Positions 1 to 6,897 of a DNA stretch of 12,706 nucleotides are shown in pieces. Location: NCBI GenBank assembly GCA_905214305.1, contig CAJMLK010000071.1, positions 1 through 12,706 on the forward strand, written 5' to 3'. How positions within the stretch are numbered: the stretch's first letter is position 1; every line of letters begins with the position of its first letter. This DNA comes from an uncultured bacterium (GTDB taxonomy: Bacteria; Desulfobacterota; Desulfovibrionia; Desulfovibrionales; Desulfovibrionaceae). The translations under genes were made by a program, and so were the position numbers. The notes beneath the pieces are model-generated. The model was not told the DNA's origin. It made no database searches and saw only the letters and a program-made list of their open reading frames with translations.

Positions 1-373
1 TGCGCACAATTTCCACAATGCCGATGGTCACGATCAGCAGATAGTCGCCGCGCAGATGAATGATGGGCCGCGCCACCAGCAGGGCAAAGACGGCGGCCAC
101 GGCTCCGGCCACGGGCATGGTCCAGAAGATGGGCCACTGGCACAATGTGTTCAGTATGGCGGTGGTATATGCGCCCACGGCAAAAAACGCCGCGTGGCCC
201 ATGTGAAAGATGCCCGCCTGCCCCAGAATGACGTTCAATGAAAGCGAAAGCAGGGCATACAGGCCAATGCTCACGCACACGTCTGTCCAGTAGGCGTTGC
301 TGATGAGGGGCAGCACGCAGATAACCGCCGCCAGAGCGACTCTGGCGGCAATACGAAGAGGCTCTTTTCTCAT
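1..373 (-). CDS. livM: LivM, branched-chain amino-acid ABC transporter permease (partial, N-terminal 124 residues)
   Basis: This is the second inner-membrane permease of a Liv-type importer for leucine, isoleucine and valine; it would pair with LivH to form the channel. Reading leftward from the ATG at 373-371 there is an open frame to the window edge with no stop. The translation begins MRKEPLRIAARV, then has a hydrophobic segment at about residues 10-26, and a membrane stretch containing the family-typical run SLSLNVILGQAGIFHMGHA at about 43-61, followed by FFAVGAYTTAIL. LivM and LivH proteins both carry this G-Q-x-G...GH-A-F-x-x-G-A-Y pattern. The start overlaps the livH stop as ATGA (370-373), which indicates translational coupling. 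The C-terminal part lies outside the window, so the full length and the presence of livG and livF cannot be checked. I am confident of the family; the exact substrate is inferred. Confidence 0.9.
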   Translation of the reverse strand, partial: MRKEPLRIAARVALAAVICVLPLISNAYWTDVCVSIGLYALLSLSLNVILGQAGIFHMGHAAFFAVGAYTTAILNTLCQWPIFWTMPVAGAVAAVFALLVARPIIHLRGDYLLIVTIGIVEIVR

Positions 374-1275
374 AGCTTGTCCGCCGTGCGTTCGCCCAGA
401 ATGCCGGTGGGACGGATGATAAGGATGAGGATGAGCACAAAGAACGCGATGGCGTCTTTCCAGGCAATGGCGATGTATCCGGCGGCCAGCGCTTCGATAA
501 CGCCAAGCAAAAGCCCGCCTATCATGGCTCCGGGAATATTGCCGATGCCGCCCAGAATGGCCGCGGTAAAGGCTTTGAGGCCGTAACTCCAGCCCATGGT
601 AAAGTCTATCTGCCCGTAGTAGATGCCCACCATGAGCCCGGCGGCCCCGCCAAGGCCCGGCCCGATAAGAAAGACCAGACCGATGATGCGATCCACGTTG
701 ATGCCCATAAGCTGGGCAGCACCGGGATCAATGGCTACCGCGCGGATGGCCGCACCGGTGCGCGAACGCTGAATAAAGGCCCACAGGCCGAGCATGAGAA
801 TCACGCTGGCGGCGATGACCAGAAGGCGCACGCCGGGAACGGCCAGACCAAAAAGATGCACGGTGAAATCGGGCCGCAGATAATCGGGGTACACGTAAAA
901 GCGCGCGCCATAGATGAGCATGACGGCGTTTTGAAAAAATATGGAGGCTCCGAGAGCCGAAACCACGGCAGAAAGGCGGCCCGCATTGCGCAGAGGCCGA
1001 TAGGCCGTGCGTTCAAGCAAAAAGCCGATGATGGCTACCAGCAGGGCCACCATGACAAAAACGGCCAGCACGGCCACCACGGGATTGAGCATGCCCGAAA
1101 GATTGCAACTGACCAGCAGGGTCAGTCCAAGATAGGCCCCAATGGTGAACAGGTCACCGTGCGCGAAGTTGATGAGCTTCAGCACGCCGTACACCATCGT
1201 ATAGCCCAGGGCCACCAGGGCGTAGATGCCCCCCACGGCAAGGCCGTTCAATAGCTGTTGTAAAAACTGTTCCAT
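370..1275 (-). CDS. livH: LivH, branched-chain amino-acid ABC transporter permease
   Basis: This is an integral inner-membrane permease of a Liv (HAAT-type) ABC importer. It has 301 residues, the usual length for LivH (about 290-310). The N-terminus (MEQFLQQLLNGLAVGGIYAL) and the following GYTMVYGVLKLINFAHGD at about residues 24-41 are characteristic of the family. Hydrophobic segments recur along the whole chain, consistent with about eight membrane spans. Other family-typical stretches are the loop MGINVDRIIGLVFLIGPGL and the C-terminal GGIGNIPGAMIGGLLLGVIE. The ATG at 1275 is preceded by only a weak Shine-Dalgarno-like AAGGG about 11 bases upstream, but the start agrees with family N-termini. 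Its stop overlaps livM by four bases. A 254-bp hairpin-rich spacer separates it from livJ upstream, so its expression may be lower than that of livJ. Transport specificity beyond 'branched-chain or related amino acids' is not visible. Confidence 0.95.
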   Translation of the reverse strand: MEQFLQQLLNGLAVGGIYALVALGYTMVYGVLKLINFAHGDLFTIGAYLGLTLLVSCNLSGMLNPVVAVLAVFVMVALLVAIIGFLLERTAYRPLRNAGRLSAVVSALGASIFFQNAVMLIYGARFYVYPDYLRPDFTVHLFGLAVPGVRLLVIAASVILMLGLWAFIQRSRTGAAIRAVAIDPGAAQLMGINVDRIIGLVFLIGPGLGGAAGLMVGIYYGQIDFTMGWSYGLKAFTAAILGGIGNIPGAMIGGLLLGVIEALAAGYIAIAWKDAIAFFVLILILIIRPTGILGERTADKL

Positions 1276-1529
1276 AAAGCGTTATACCCTTGCCACGCTC
1301 CGGCGACGTAAAAACGCGCGCCTCGCCGTGGGCGGTGAGGCAGCGCCCCGCCGCCGGAGCCGTATACGGCGGCTCCCATTTACCGGCCCGGAGCCGGGAT
1401 CGGAGTGTTCCGATCCCGGCGGCCACGGCCAAAGTTGCTGTGTATGCGCTTGCCGTTTGCGGCGCGCTGGGCATGCGGCGGCAAAGCCGCCGAACCGCGC
1501 CGGGGCGCGGAGCACACTGTACGGCCTGT
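1276..1529 (-). promoter_or_regulatory. livJ-livH spacer with a series of GC-rich hairpins
   Basis: This 254-bp non-coding stretch lies between the livJ stop and the livH start. It contains several perfect inverted repeats: a 7-bp stem at 1495-1501/1504-1510, a 7-bp stem with loop AAA at 1476-1482/1486-1492, a 12-bp stem with a 4-base loop at 1393-1404/1409-1420, and the 12-base palindrome GCCGTATACGGC at 1359-1370. None has the T-run of a normal intrinsic terminator directly after it in the leftward direction. In binding-protein operons, hairpins at this place commonly protect the upstream mRNA from 3' decay or attenuate read-through, so that the binding protein exceeds the permeases. Applying that here is inference. 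I see no convincing coding frame in this stretch. Confidence 0.5.
1393..1420 (-). repeat. Perfect 12-bp inverted repeat, strongest hairpin of the livJ-livH spacer
   Basis: GCCGGGATCGGA at 1393-1404 and its exact reverse complement TCCGATCCCGGC at 1409-1420 flank a 4-base loop. In livJ-livH mRNA it would form a very stable stem about 110-135 bases downstream of the livJ stop. No U-tract follows it, so it looks more like an mRNA-stabilising or processing structure, or an attenuator, than a classical intrinsic terminator. Confidence 0.6.
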
Positions 1530-2651
1530 TTACTTGGGCTGCAAGACAAATACGCCTTTATCATTGACCGTATAGGTGCGGTAGAATTCGCCCACGCGGT
1601 CGCCCTTGGCGTCAAAGCCCAGACTGCCGGAAAGACCCGGCATGTCCTTGAGGTTCTTGAGCCATGCGGCCATGCTCTCGGGCTTGTCGTTGCCCGCGGC
1701 CAGCGCGGCTTCAATGACCTTGAAGGCGTCGCCCGCCAGCACGGCCCAGACAGAAACGGGCACGGCATTGTACTTGGCCTTGAAAGCTTCAAGGAAAGAC
1801 CGGGCTTCAGTGGTGTCCATATCCTGCGGCAGGGGCGGGCTGATAAAGAAGTAGCCCTCGGCCGCCTCGTTGCCCGCTATTTTCACAAGGTCCTGATGAT
1901 TGGCGGCATCACCGCCCATCATGGGCACGGCCCAGCCCATTTCCTTTTTCTGGCGCAGCAGCATGCCGGTTTCAGGATAGTAGCCGGTAAAGAACACAAG
2001 GTCGGGACCCGCAGCCTTGAGCTTGGTCAGAATGGCCGTGTAATCGCGCTCTCCGGGGGTGAGGGCGTCATAAAAAACCACCTTTACGCCATCTTTTTTC
2101 AGCACGGCCCGTGTTTCTTCGGCCAGGCCCTTGGCGTAAGAGGAGTTGTCATGCAGAATGGCCACGGCCCTGTAGCCGCCCTTGACAACGGCATCGGCCG
2201 CAGCGCGGCCCTGAGCGTCGTCACGCGGGCAGGTGCGGAAAAAGAGCGGCAGGCCCTTTTCCGTCAGGCGCACGCTGGTGGAACCCGTGCCGATCTGCAC
2301 CAGACCGGCTTCGTCCAGAATATTCTGGCTGGCTTCAGTTACGGCCGAACCGTAAGTGCCGATAACAGCCACCACGCCCGCCGAGGCGAGCTTTTGTGCG
2401 GCAAGGGCAGCGGTGCGCGGGTCGCCGGCATCGTCTTCCACCACAATCCTGATCTGGCGGCCGTTGACGCCGCCCCTGGCATTCACTTCATCAGCCAGCA
2501 GGCTGACGATATTCTTCATGTCCTGACCTTCGGAAGCCCATTTGCCCGTCAGCGGGCACATGAGGCCGATCTTGATGTCGCCGGCCAGAGCCGTCATAGG
2601 CACCAGCAGGGTAAGGGCCAGTGCCCCAAGCAAACGACCAAGTGCTTTCAT
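1530..2651 (-). CDS. livJ: LivJ-type periplasmic branched-chain amino-acid binding protein
   Basis: This is the periplasmic substrate-binding protein that delivers branched-chain amino acids to the LivH/LivM permease (type I periplasmic binding fold). It has 373 residues, normal for the family. The start at 2651 is chosen because a classical signal peptide begins there: MKALGR, a hydrophobic core (LLGALALTLLVPM), then TALA followed by GDIKIG, with cleavage probably after TALA at residue 23. A G-rich Shine-Dalgarno lies just upstream. An in-frame ATG 48 bases further out would put charged and polar residues in front of the signal peptide and is rejected. The mature start IKIGLMCPLTGKWASEGQDM is typical of LivJ, as are VNGRQIRIVVEDDAGDP and the region AVIGTYGSAVTEASQ, which lines the ligand site in the family. 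It is the first gene of the operon. Exact ligand preference cannot be read from sequence. Confidence 0.93.
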   Translation of the reverse strand: MKALGRLLGALALTLLVPMTALAGDIKIGLMCPLTGKWASEGQDMKNIVSLLADEVNARGGVNGRQIRIVVEDDAGDPRTAALAAQKLASAGVVAVIGTYGSAVTEASQNILDEAGLVQIGTGSTSVRLTEKGLPLFFRTCPRDDAQGRAAADAVVKGGYRAVAILHDNSSYAKGLAEETRAVLKKDGVKVVFYDALTPGERDYTAILTKLKAAGPDLVFFTGYYPETGMLLRQKKEMGWAVPMMGGDAANHQDLVKIAGNEAAEGYFFISPPLPQDMDTTEARSFLEAFKAKYNAVPVSVWAVLAGDAFKVIEAALAAGNDKPESMAAWLKNLKDMPGLSGSLGFDAKGDRVGEFYRTYTVNDKGVFVLQPK

Positions 2652-2657
2652 AATAAT

Positions 2658-2663
2658 TCCCCC
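2658..2663 (-). promoter_or_regulatory. Ribosome binding site fixing the livJ start
   Basis: Leftward, the sequence reads GGGGGA, then about six bases, then the ATG at 2651. The position supports the start that places the signal peptide at the N-terminus, rather than the upstream in-frame ATG at 2699. Confidence 0.6.
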
Positions 2664-2689
2664 GTCCGGTATGCGGTGATGATAGTAAC

Positions 2690-2698
2690 AAAATAGCA
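2690..2698 (-). promoter_or_regulatory. Candidate extended -10 promoter for livJ
   Basis: Leftward, this reads TGCTATTTT, matching the extended -10 form TG-n-TAnnnT, about 40 bases upstream of the livJ ATG in a locally AT-rich patch. A -35 match is poor (TTGCGC at a short spacing of about 15). The assignment rests on pattern and position only. Confidence 0.3.
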
Positions 2699-2750
2699 TA
2701 CCCCAAATTCGCGCAAAGAAAAAGCCCCAGTTTTACCGTCCCGTTTACAG

Positions 2751-2769
2751 CGGCAGGCTGCGCCTGCCG
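2751..2769. repeat. Perfect 8-bp inverted repeat in the divergent region
   Basis: CGGCAGGC at 2751-2758 and GCCTGCCG at 2762-2769 surround a TGC loop. It lies about 55 bases upstream of the candidate livJ -10 element. It could be a regulator-binding palindrome or a DNA or RNA hairpin; nothing in the sequence decides between these. The spacer before the GT4 gene holds a similar small stem with the same TGC loop (5501-5515). Confidence 0.4.
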
Positions 2770-2924
2770 ACGCGCACGCCTGCAACGTCTTGCCGCTGCC
2801 CCTCCCGTGCAGCAGGATGCCACATGTCCCACACAGGGCCATACCCTGATGGTGTTCAAACAGTTTTGACTGATAGTCCATGCCGTACGGCTGTTGCCGC
2901 CATTTTGTCACCATGCCGCAAACC

Positions 2925-2951
2925 TCGACAGGCAGATAAAACTGATATAGA
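2925..2951 (+). promoter_or_regulatory. Candidate promoter for the glycogen operon
   Basis: TCGACA at 2925-2930 is a possible -35. TATAGA at 2946-2951 is preceded by TGA, so it reads as an extended -10 (TG-n-TATAGA). The spacer of 15 bases is short for sigma-70. Transcription from here would give a 5' leader of about 260 bases before the debranching-enzyme start. This is a weak prediction based on pattern only. Confidence 0.28.
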
Positions 2952-2993
2952 GTAATGCTCAGACAAACAGGAAAGGCATCGCTCCCCCTGTGT

Positions 2994-3121
2994 GCGGCGC
3001 ATGCCGCGGTCATGCATGGCCCCCGTATTTTTCCGGGGCATGCCGTCCGGGTGTTCACACACCCGATCACCGGCGCATGTGCCGCCTTCTGAATCTATCG
3101 CGCGGCCGGCAGTGTCCGGCC
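2994..3121 (+). promoter_or_regulatory. Hairpin-dense leader upstream of the glycogen operon
   Basis: Five short inverted repeats follow one another: 2994-2998/3003-3007 (5 bp), 3014-3023/3035-3043 (9 bp with one bulge and a T-rich loop), 3048-3054/3059-3065 (perfect 7 bp, loop TCAC), 3071-3075/3080-3084 (5 bp including a G-U pair), and 3104-3109/3116-3121 (perfect 6 bp). If transcription starts near 2957 the whole cluster lies in the 5' untranslated RNA. It matches no riboswitch I can name. GC-rich DNA forms hairpins by chance, so a regulatory role is only a possibility. Confidence 0.35.
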
Positions 3122-3211
3122 CACCCTTCCAGCAGTCTCACACAGCCCGCTGCGACTTCGCCTCCTCCATCTCGCCACACGCAGCGTCATGCCCACGCAA
3201 CCCATATCGCC

Positions 3212-3219
3212 AGGGAGGA
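3212..3219 (+). promoter_or_regulatory. Ribosome binding site fixing the debranching-enzyme start
   Basis: AGGGAGGA ends three bases before the ATG at 3223. This strong Shine-Dalgarno decides in favour of that start over the in-frame ATG at 2992, which would add 77 residues with no family resemblance. Confidence 0.8.
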
Positions 3220-3222
3220 CGT

Positions 3223-5409
3223 ATGCGGTTCAGCTTTGACAAGGCTGCCTGCCAGAACACCCGCAGAGCGCTGCGCAAGGAATGGCTGCTCACCAACGGC
3301 CTTGGCGACTACGCGAGCAGCACCATCCTGTGCTGCAATACGCGCAAATATCACGGCCTGCTCACGGTCAACACCCCCTACGGCCGCCACGTGCTGCTCT
3401 CTGCCCTTGAAGAATCTCTTGTGGGCGGCGGCAAGGAATTTGCGCTTTCCACACGCCAGCATCCCGACACGCTCTACCCCCACGGGCATGACTATCTGGA
3501 AACGTTCCGGCTCGATCACTGGCCCAGATGCTGCTACCGCGTGGGCGATGTGCGCCTGTGTCGCGAAATCATGCTTGTGCCGGGGCAAAGCCGCCTTGTC
3601 GTTCGCTGGAGCATACGCGGCCCTGACCCTGCGCACGCCCAACTGCCCGCCCGGATGTCCGACCAGATGTCCGACCAGACGCCACCCCATGTACCGGCCC
3701 TGACCCTGCGCCTGCGCCCCCTGCTGGCATACCGCAGCTTTCACAAGCTCACCCGCGCCAACACGCACCTGCGCACGACCACCACCCCCCTGCCCGACGG
3801 CTTCAGCATCAGCCCCTACCAAGGGCTGCCCGACCTGTACATCCAGTGCCATTCTGATGCGGGGCACACCTTCATCCCGCAGCCGGACTGGTGCTACAAC
3901 GTGGAGTATCTTGAAGAGCGCGAACGCGGCTTTGACTACAGCGAAGACCTTTTCATGCCCGGCACGCTTGATGTGCCCCTGCCGCCGCTGTCCGACGGCG
4001 AAGCCTGCGTGTATCTGACGGTCGGAACCGCTGCCTGCCATGACGACATGCTCGAGCTGTGGCAAAACGCCCAGCGTGCCCGCGACAACGAAGGCAAAAA
4101 CGGCGACGGCCTGACCGGCCATCTGGCCCGTACCGGGGGGCAGTTCTGCATCACGTCACCCGAGGGGCGACCCGAGGTTCTCGCGGGCTATCACTGGTTT
4201 GACGCCTGGGGGCGCGATACCCTCATCAGCCTGCCCGGCCTGACATTCTTTGCGGGCCGAACGGATTTCGGCCTGCACGTTCTGGCGGATATGGGCAGTC
4301 ACGTCCAGGACGGGCTTATCCCCAACATGTTCTCCCCCAGGGGTAACCATGCCTACAATTCCGTAGACGCGGCCCTGTGGTACGCCTTTGCGCTGCAAAG
4401 CTGCCTTGAAGCCGACGAAAGCCACCTCGGCTGGCTGCACGAAAATGCATGGCATGCGCTCAAAGCGGTGATCTCCGGCTACCGCGCGGGGGCGGGCAAG
4501 GCCCGGCGGCTGGACATCCGCGTGGATGCCGACGGCCTGCTGCACGCGGGCAACGCCCACAGCCAGCTTACCTGGATGGACGCCCGCGTGGACGGTCGCC
4601 CCGTGACCCCCCGACAGGGCTGCCCGGTAGAAATCAACGCCCTGTGGTACAATACCCTGGCCTTTGCCGACCAGCTTGCCGCCAGATTCGGCGAGGCCCC
4701 CCTTACGGGACACGAGGCCCTGCGCCGCATGCGCGCGGCCTTCCTCCAGCGTTTCTGGGTTCCCGGCGGCGGGGGCTACCTTGGCGATGTGTGGCGCGAC
4801 GGCAGGCTTGACGCCTCCGTGCGGCCCAACCAGATATTCGCCGTATCCCTGCCACATGCCATACTGGCCGAAGACTATCAGCCTCAGGTGGTGGAGTGCG
4901 TGCGCAACAGGCTGCTTACCCCGTATGGCCTGCGCACCCTGGCTCCTGACGATCCCCATTACAGGGGGCGCTATGACGGCGGCACTGCCGCGCGTGACGG
5001 CGCCTATCATCAAGGCACTGTCTGGCCCTGGCTTCTGGGCCACTATGCCGATGCCCTGCTGCGCACTGCCTGGGATGTGGACGGTGCTGTCATGGCCCTG
5101 CTGGATACGCTCACACCGCTGTATTGCGACCACCTTGCACAGGCCGGACTGGCGAATATTTCCGAAGTTTTTGACGGTTCGCCTCCCTACAAGCCCAACG
5201 GCTGCATCGCACAGGCATGGAGCGTGGCCGAATGCCTGCGCCTGTTGCAACGCCTGCAAAAAGCCGCGCCCGCCGTGTATGAACGCTGGCACACACTGGC
5301 GGCCCACCGCATGAGCCATCCCGTCATTGGTGATACGGCGGGCATCTGCCGCATCAGCATGACAGCGGAGACCTGTAAGAACACGGCCGGAACCGGCAGG
5401 GCAACATAA
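3223..5409 (+). CDS. Glycogen debranching enzyme, GH133 (amylo-alpha-1,6-glucosidase, archaeal/bacterial type)
   Basis: This cytoplasmic enzyme would hydrolyse the alpha-1,6 branch stubs left after phosphorolysis of glycogen. It has 728 residues, slightly long for the family. The N-terminal domain opens with the hallmark NGLGDYASSTILCCNTRKYHG at residues 25-45. The C-terminal (alpha/alpha)6-barrel domain has HWFDAWGRDTL around D332, then YNSVDAALW, EINALWYN, SVRPNQIFAVSLPHA, GTVWPWLLGHYAD and NISEVFDGSPPYKP with E648. D332 and E648 correspond, by motif, to the acidic residues proposed to be catalytic in the glucosidase half of eukaryotic debranching enzyme; I have not aligned them. There is no GH13 transferase half as in the eukaryotic enzyme. 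An unusual insert with tandem MSDQ repeats sits near residues 145-152, and the last ~40 residues look non-conserved. It is the first gene of the glycogen operon, 120 bp before the GT4 gene. Confidence 0.93.
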   Translation: MRFSFDKAACQNTRRALRKEWLLTNGLGDYASSTILCCNTRKYHGLLTVNTPYGRHVLLSALEESLVGGGKEFALSTRQHPDTLYPHGHDYLETFRLDHWPRCCYRVGDVRLCREIMLVPGQSRLVVRWSIRGPDPAHAQLPARMSDQMSDQTPPHVPALTLRLRPLLAYRSFHKLTRANTHLRTTTTPLPDGFSISPYQGLPDLYIQCHSDAGHTFIPQPDWCYNVEYLEERERGFDYSEDLFMPGTLDVPLPPLSDGEACVYLTVGTAACHDDMLELWQNAQRARDNEGKNGDGLTGHLARTGGQFCITSPEGRPEVLAGYHWFDAWGRDTLISLPGLTFFAGRTDFGLHVLADMGSHVQDGLIPNMFSPRGNHAYNSVDAALWYAFALQSCLEADESHLGWLHENAWHALKAVISGYRAGAGKARRLDIRVDADGLLHAGNAHSQLTWMDARVDGRPVTPRQGCPVEINALWYNTLAFADQLAARFGEAPLTGHEALRRMRAAFLQRFWVPGGGGYLGDVWRDGRLDASVRPNQIFAVSLPHAILAEDYQPQVVECVRNRLLTPYGLRTLAPDDPHYRGRYDGGTAARDGAYHQGTVWPWLLGHYADALLRTAWDVDGAVMALLDTLTPLYCDHLAQAGLANISEVFDGSPPYKPNGCIAQAWSVAECLRLLQRLQKAAPAVYERWHTLAAHRMSHPVIGDTAGICRISMTAETCKNTAGTGRAT
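3655..3678 (+). repeat. Tandem 12-bp duplication inside the debranching gene
   Basis: ATGTCCGACCAG occurs twice in direct succession and encodes MSDQMSDQ in frame. It lies in a linker between the conserved VVRWSIRGP and ALTLRLRPLLAY stretches. The surrounding 3619-3711 also carries a 16-bp direct repeat, GGCCCTGACCCTGCGC, at 3619-3634 and 3696-3711, read in two different frames. Together these suggest that the linker grew by slippage or local duplication. Confidence 0.7.
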
Positions 5410-5500
5410 AGCCTGCAAGCACGGCCACAGACCGGAAGCATTGACCGGAGCGGAGGAAGAAAAACATTTGCGGCGGCCCGCAACAGCGGCTGCCGAACCC

Positions 5501-5515
5501 GGCGGCTGCGCCGCC
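5501..5515 (+). repeat. Small hairpin in the spacer before the GT4 gene
   Basis: GGCGGC, loop TGC, GCCGCC form a perfect 6-bp stem in the 120-bp spacer (5410-5529) between the debranching and GT4 genes, immediately before the GT4 ribosome binding site (GAGGGAGA at about 5518-5525). It might modulate GT4 translation or mark an mRNA processing point. The spacer holds no other gene or clear promoter. Confidence 0.35.
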
Positions 5516-5529
5516 ACGAGGGAGAATCC

Positions 5530-6897
5530 ATGCGAGTTCTTATGTTCGGCTGGGAATTTCCTCCCCATATCAGCGGCGGCCTGGGAACCGCCTGCTTTGG
5601 CATGACCCAGGCTCTGGCCCGCAAAGGGGCGGAAATCATCTTTGTGCTGCCCCGTATTGACAACGACGTGGAGCAAGAGGGCTTTTTGCGCTTGCGTCCG
5701 GCTTCAGGCACGCCCATTACCGAAGATCTGGCCCGGCGCATGGAACGGGCGCGGCAGGAACAGACGGCGGCATGGCCCGAGGGCGTCCGCTGCATGCCTG
5801 TGGACAGCCCTCTCATGCCCTACCTGACACCGCGCGAATACGTTCGTGCCCTTGGCCGCAAAACTTCGCGCCACAACGCCGGGCCTGCCGGTCTTTCCAT
5901 TGTGCCCCGCCCAGCTGCGGGCACTCGTGGCCCACGTCAAAAAACCTTCACCTATACCCTGCACGGCGGCTACGGTCCCGACCTCATGCGCGAGGTATCG
6001 CGTTACGGCCGTCTGGCCGCGGCTCTGGCCGCCAGTGAAAACTTTGACGTCATCCACGCGCACGACTGGATGACCTACCCTGCGGGCATGCTTACAAAAA
6101 GCCTGACAGGCAAGCCCCTTGTGGTCCACATTCACGCCACGGAATACGACCGCAGCGGCCACAACATCAACGAAGAGGTCGCGGGCGTGGAGCGCGCGGG
6201 CATGCTGGCCGCCGATGTGGTGGTGGCCGTGAGCCGCCTTACCCGCAAAACCGTTATCGAGCGCTATGGCATCCCCCCGGAAAAAGTGGTGGTGGTGCAC
6301 AATGCCGTGGCCCGTCACGAGGCGCGGCGGCGCTATCCGGTTCCCCCGCGTATCCGGCATGAAAAGCGCGTGCTGTTTCTGGGCCGCGTGACCTTTCAGA
6401 AAGGGCCGGAATATTTCATGGAAGCGGCACGCCTTGTGCTGCAAAAAATCCCCGAAGCCCGCTTTTTCATGGCCGGCAGCGGCGACATGCTGCCCCGGCT
6501 CATCCGCCGTGCGGGCCAGCTGCGCATGGGCAGCCGCTTTCACTTTGCGGGCTTTTTGCGGGGTGAAGAGGTCGACCGCATGTTTGCCCTGAGCGATCTG
6601 TATGTCATGCCTTCGGTTTCCGAACCTTTTGGCATCACGCCGCTTGAGGCCATGCTCTACGACGTGCCCGTGCTGCTTTCGCGCCAGTCCGGCGTGTCTG
6701 AAGTGCTCGAACACGCCCTCAAGGCCGACTTCTGGGACACCCGCGACATGGCCGACAAGATATGCGCCGTGCTGCGCTACCCCTGCCTTGCCGCCGAACT
6801 GGTGAAAAACTGTCACGAAGAAATGAAGTCCATCCGCTGGGAAAACGCCGCCGACCAGTTGCTGGTCATTTACCGCAACGTACAGGGAGGTCACTGA
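5530..6897 (+). CDS. GT4-family glycosyltransferase of the glycogen cluster (glycogen-synthase-like GT-B fold)
   Basis: This is a cytoplasmic retaining glycosyltransferase with the two-domain GT-B fold, 455 residues. The N-terminal domain starts MRVLMFGWEFPPHISGGLGT (GGLG at 16-19, the donor-binding glycine loop shared with starch and glycogen synthases). FDVIHAHDWMTYPAG lies around H178-W180. The C-terminal domain has FLGRVTFQKGPEYF with K291, and PSVSEPFGITPLEA with the E-x7-E pair E365/E373, typical of the catalytic core of GT4 enzymes. The donor (UDP- or ADP-glucose) and acceptor are not visible. Related GT4 proteins are commonly encoded beside GH57 and GH133 genes, which supports a role in alpha-glucan building or priming by inference. 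It starts with a good Shine-Dalgarno and its stop overlaps the next start as TGATG. The segment at about residues 105-140 has a family-variable, Pro/Arg-rich insert. It could alternatively act on a different glycan. Confidence 0.85.
   Translation: MRVLMFGWEFPPHISGGLGTACFGMTQALARKGAEIIFVLPRIDNDVEQEGFLRLRPASGTPITEDLARRMERARQEQTAAWPEGVRCMPVDSPLMPYLTPREYVRALGRKTSRHNAGPAGLSIVPRPAAGTRGPRQKTFTYTLHGGYGPDLMREVSRYGRLAAALAASENFDVIHAHDWMTYPAGMLTKSLTGKPLVVHIHATEYDRSGHNINEEVAGVERAGMLAADVVVAVSRLTRKTVIERYGIPPEKVVVVHNAVARHEARRRYPVPPRIRHEKRVLFLGRVTFQKGPEYFMEAARLVLQKIPEARFFMAGSGDMLPRLIRRAGQLRMGSRFHFAGFLRGEEVDRMFALSDLYVMPSVSEPFGITPLEAMLYDVPVLLSRQSGVSEVLEHALKADFWDTRDMADKICAVLRYPCLAAELVKNCHEEMKSIRWENAADQLLVIYRNVQGGH

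Larger units (their letters stand above)
2652..3222. other. Divergent intergenic region between livJ and the glycogen operon
   Basis: These 571 bp separate the start codons of two divergent operons. The livJ-proximal part is AT-rich and promoter-like. There is a perfect 8-bp hairpin at 2751-2758/2762-2769. The rightward half, 2994-3121, has a cluster of five short hairpins just before the debranching gene. No tRNA, riboswitch core or insertion-sequence end was recognised. Short open frames exist on both strands, including a leftward cysteine-rich frame at about 2648-3070 that ends as ATGA over the livJ start, but their composition and lack of recognisable homology argue against annotation. 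Confidence 0.6.

Noticed and set aside
1290..1320. Possible intrinsic terminator before livH, T5 on the minus strand at 1310-1314 after a weak GCCTC/GAGGC stem
   Set aside because: The stem is only 5 bp with a 12-base loop and is separated from the T-run; termination there would also cut off livH and livM.
1290..2696. Open frame of 468 codons on the plus strand opposite livJ
   Set aside because: It is antisense to livJ, which has a signal peptide and full family resemblance; the plus frame shows no recognisable domain.
2648..3070. Leftward frame of 140 codons upstream of livJ, ending as ATGA over the livJ start and containing GRGSGKT
   Set aside because: The overlap is operon-like, but the translation is Cys-rich, third-position GC is lower than in the real genes, the GKT run lacks correct Walker A spacing (GxxxGKT rather than GxxxxGKT), and the frame runs through the likely livJ promoter. 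A decayed gene cannot be excluded.
2992..3222. 77-residue N-terminal extension of the debranching enzyme from an upstream in-frame ATG
   Set aside because: The added residues resemble no GH133 N-terminus, while the ATG at 3223 has a strong Shine-Dalgarno and begins the conserved domain.
4156..5676. Long open frame of 506 codons on the minus strand opposite the debranching gene
   Set aside because: It lies antisense to a well-supported GH133 gene, its translation has no family motifs, and long mirror frames are expected opposite GC-rich coding DNA.
5704..6894. Open frame of 396 codons on the minus strand opposite the GT4 gene
   Set aside because: It is a mirror frame of a conserved glycosyltransferase with no motif of its own.
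6762..6896. 45-residue N-terminal extension of the GH57 protein into the GT4 gene
   Set aside because: The extension overlaps conserved GT4 coding sequence and has no GH57 similarity; the TGATG start has its own ribosome binding site.
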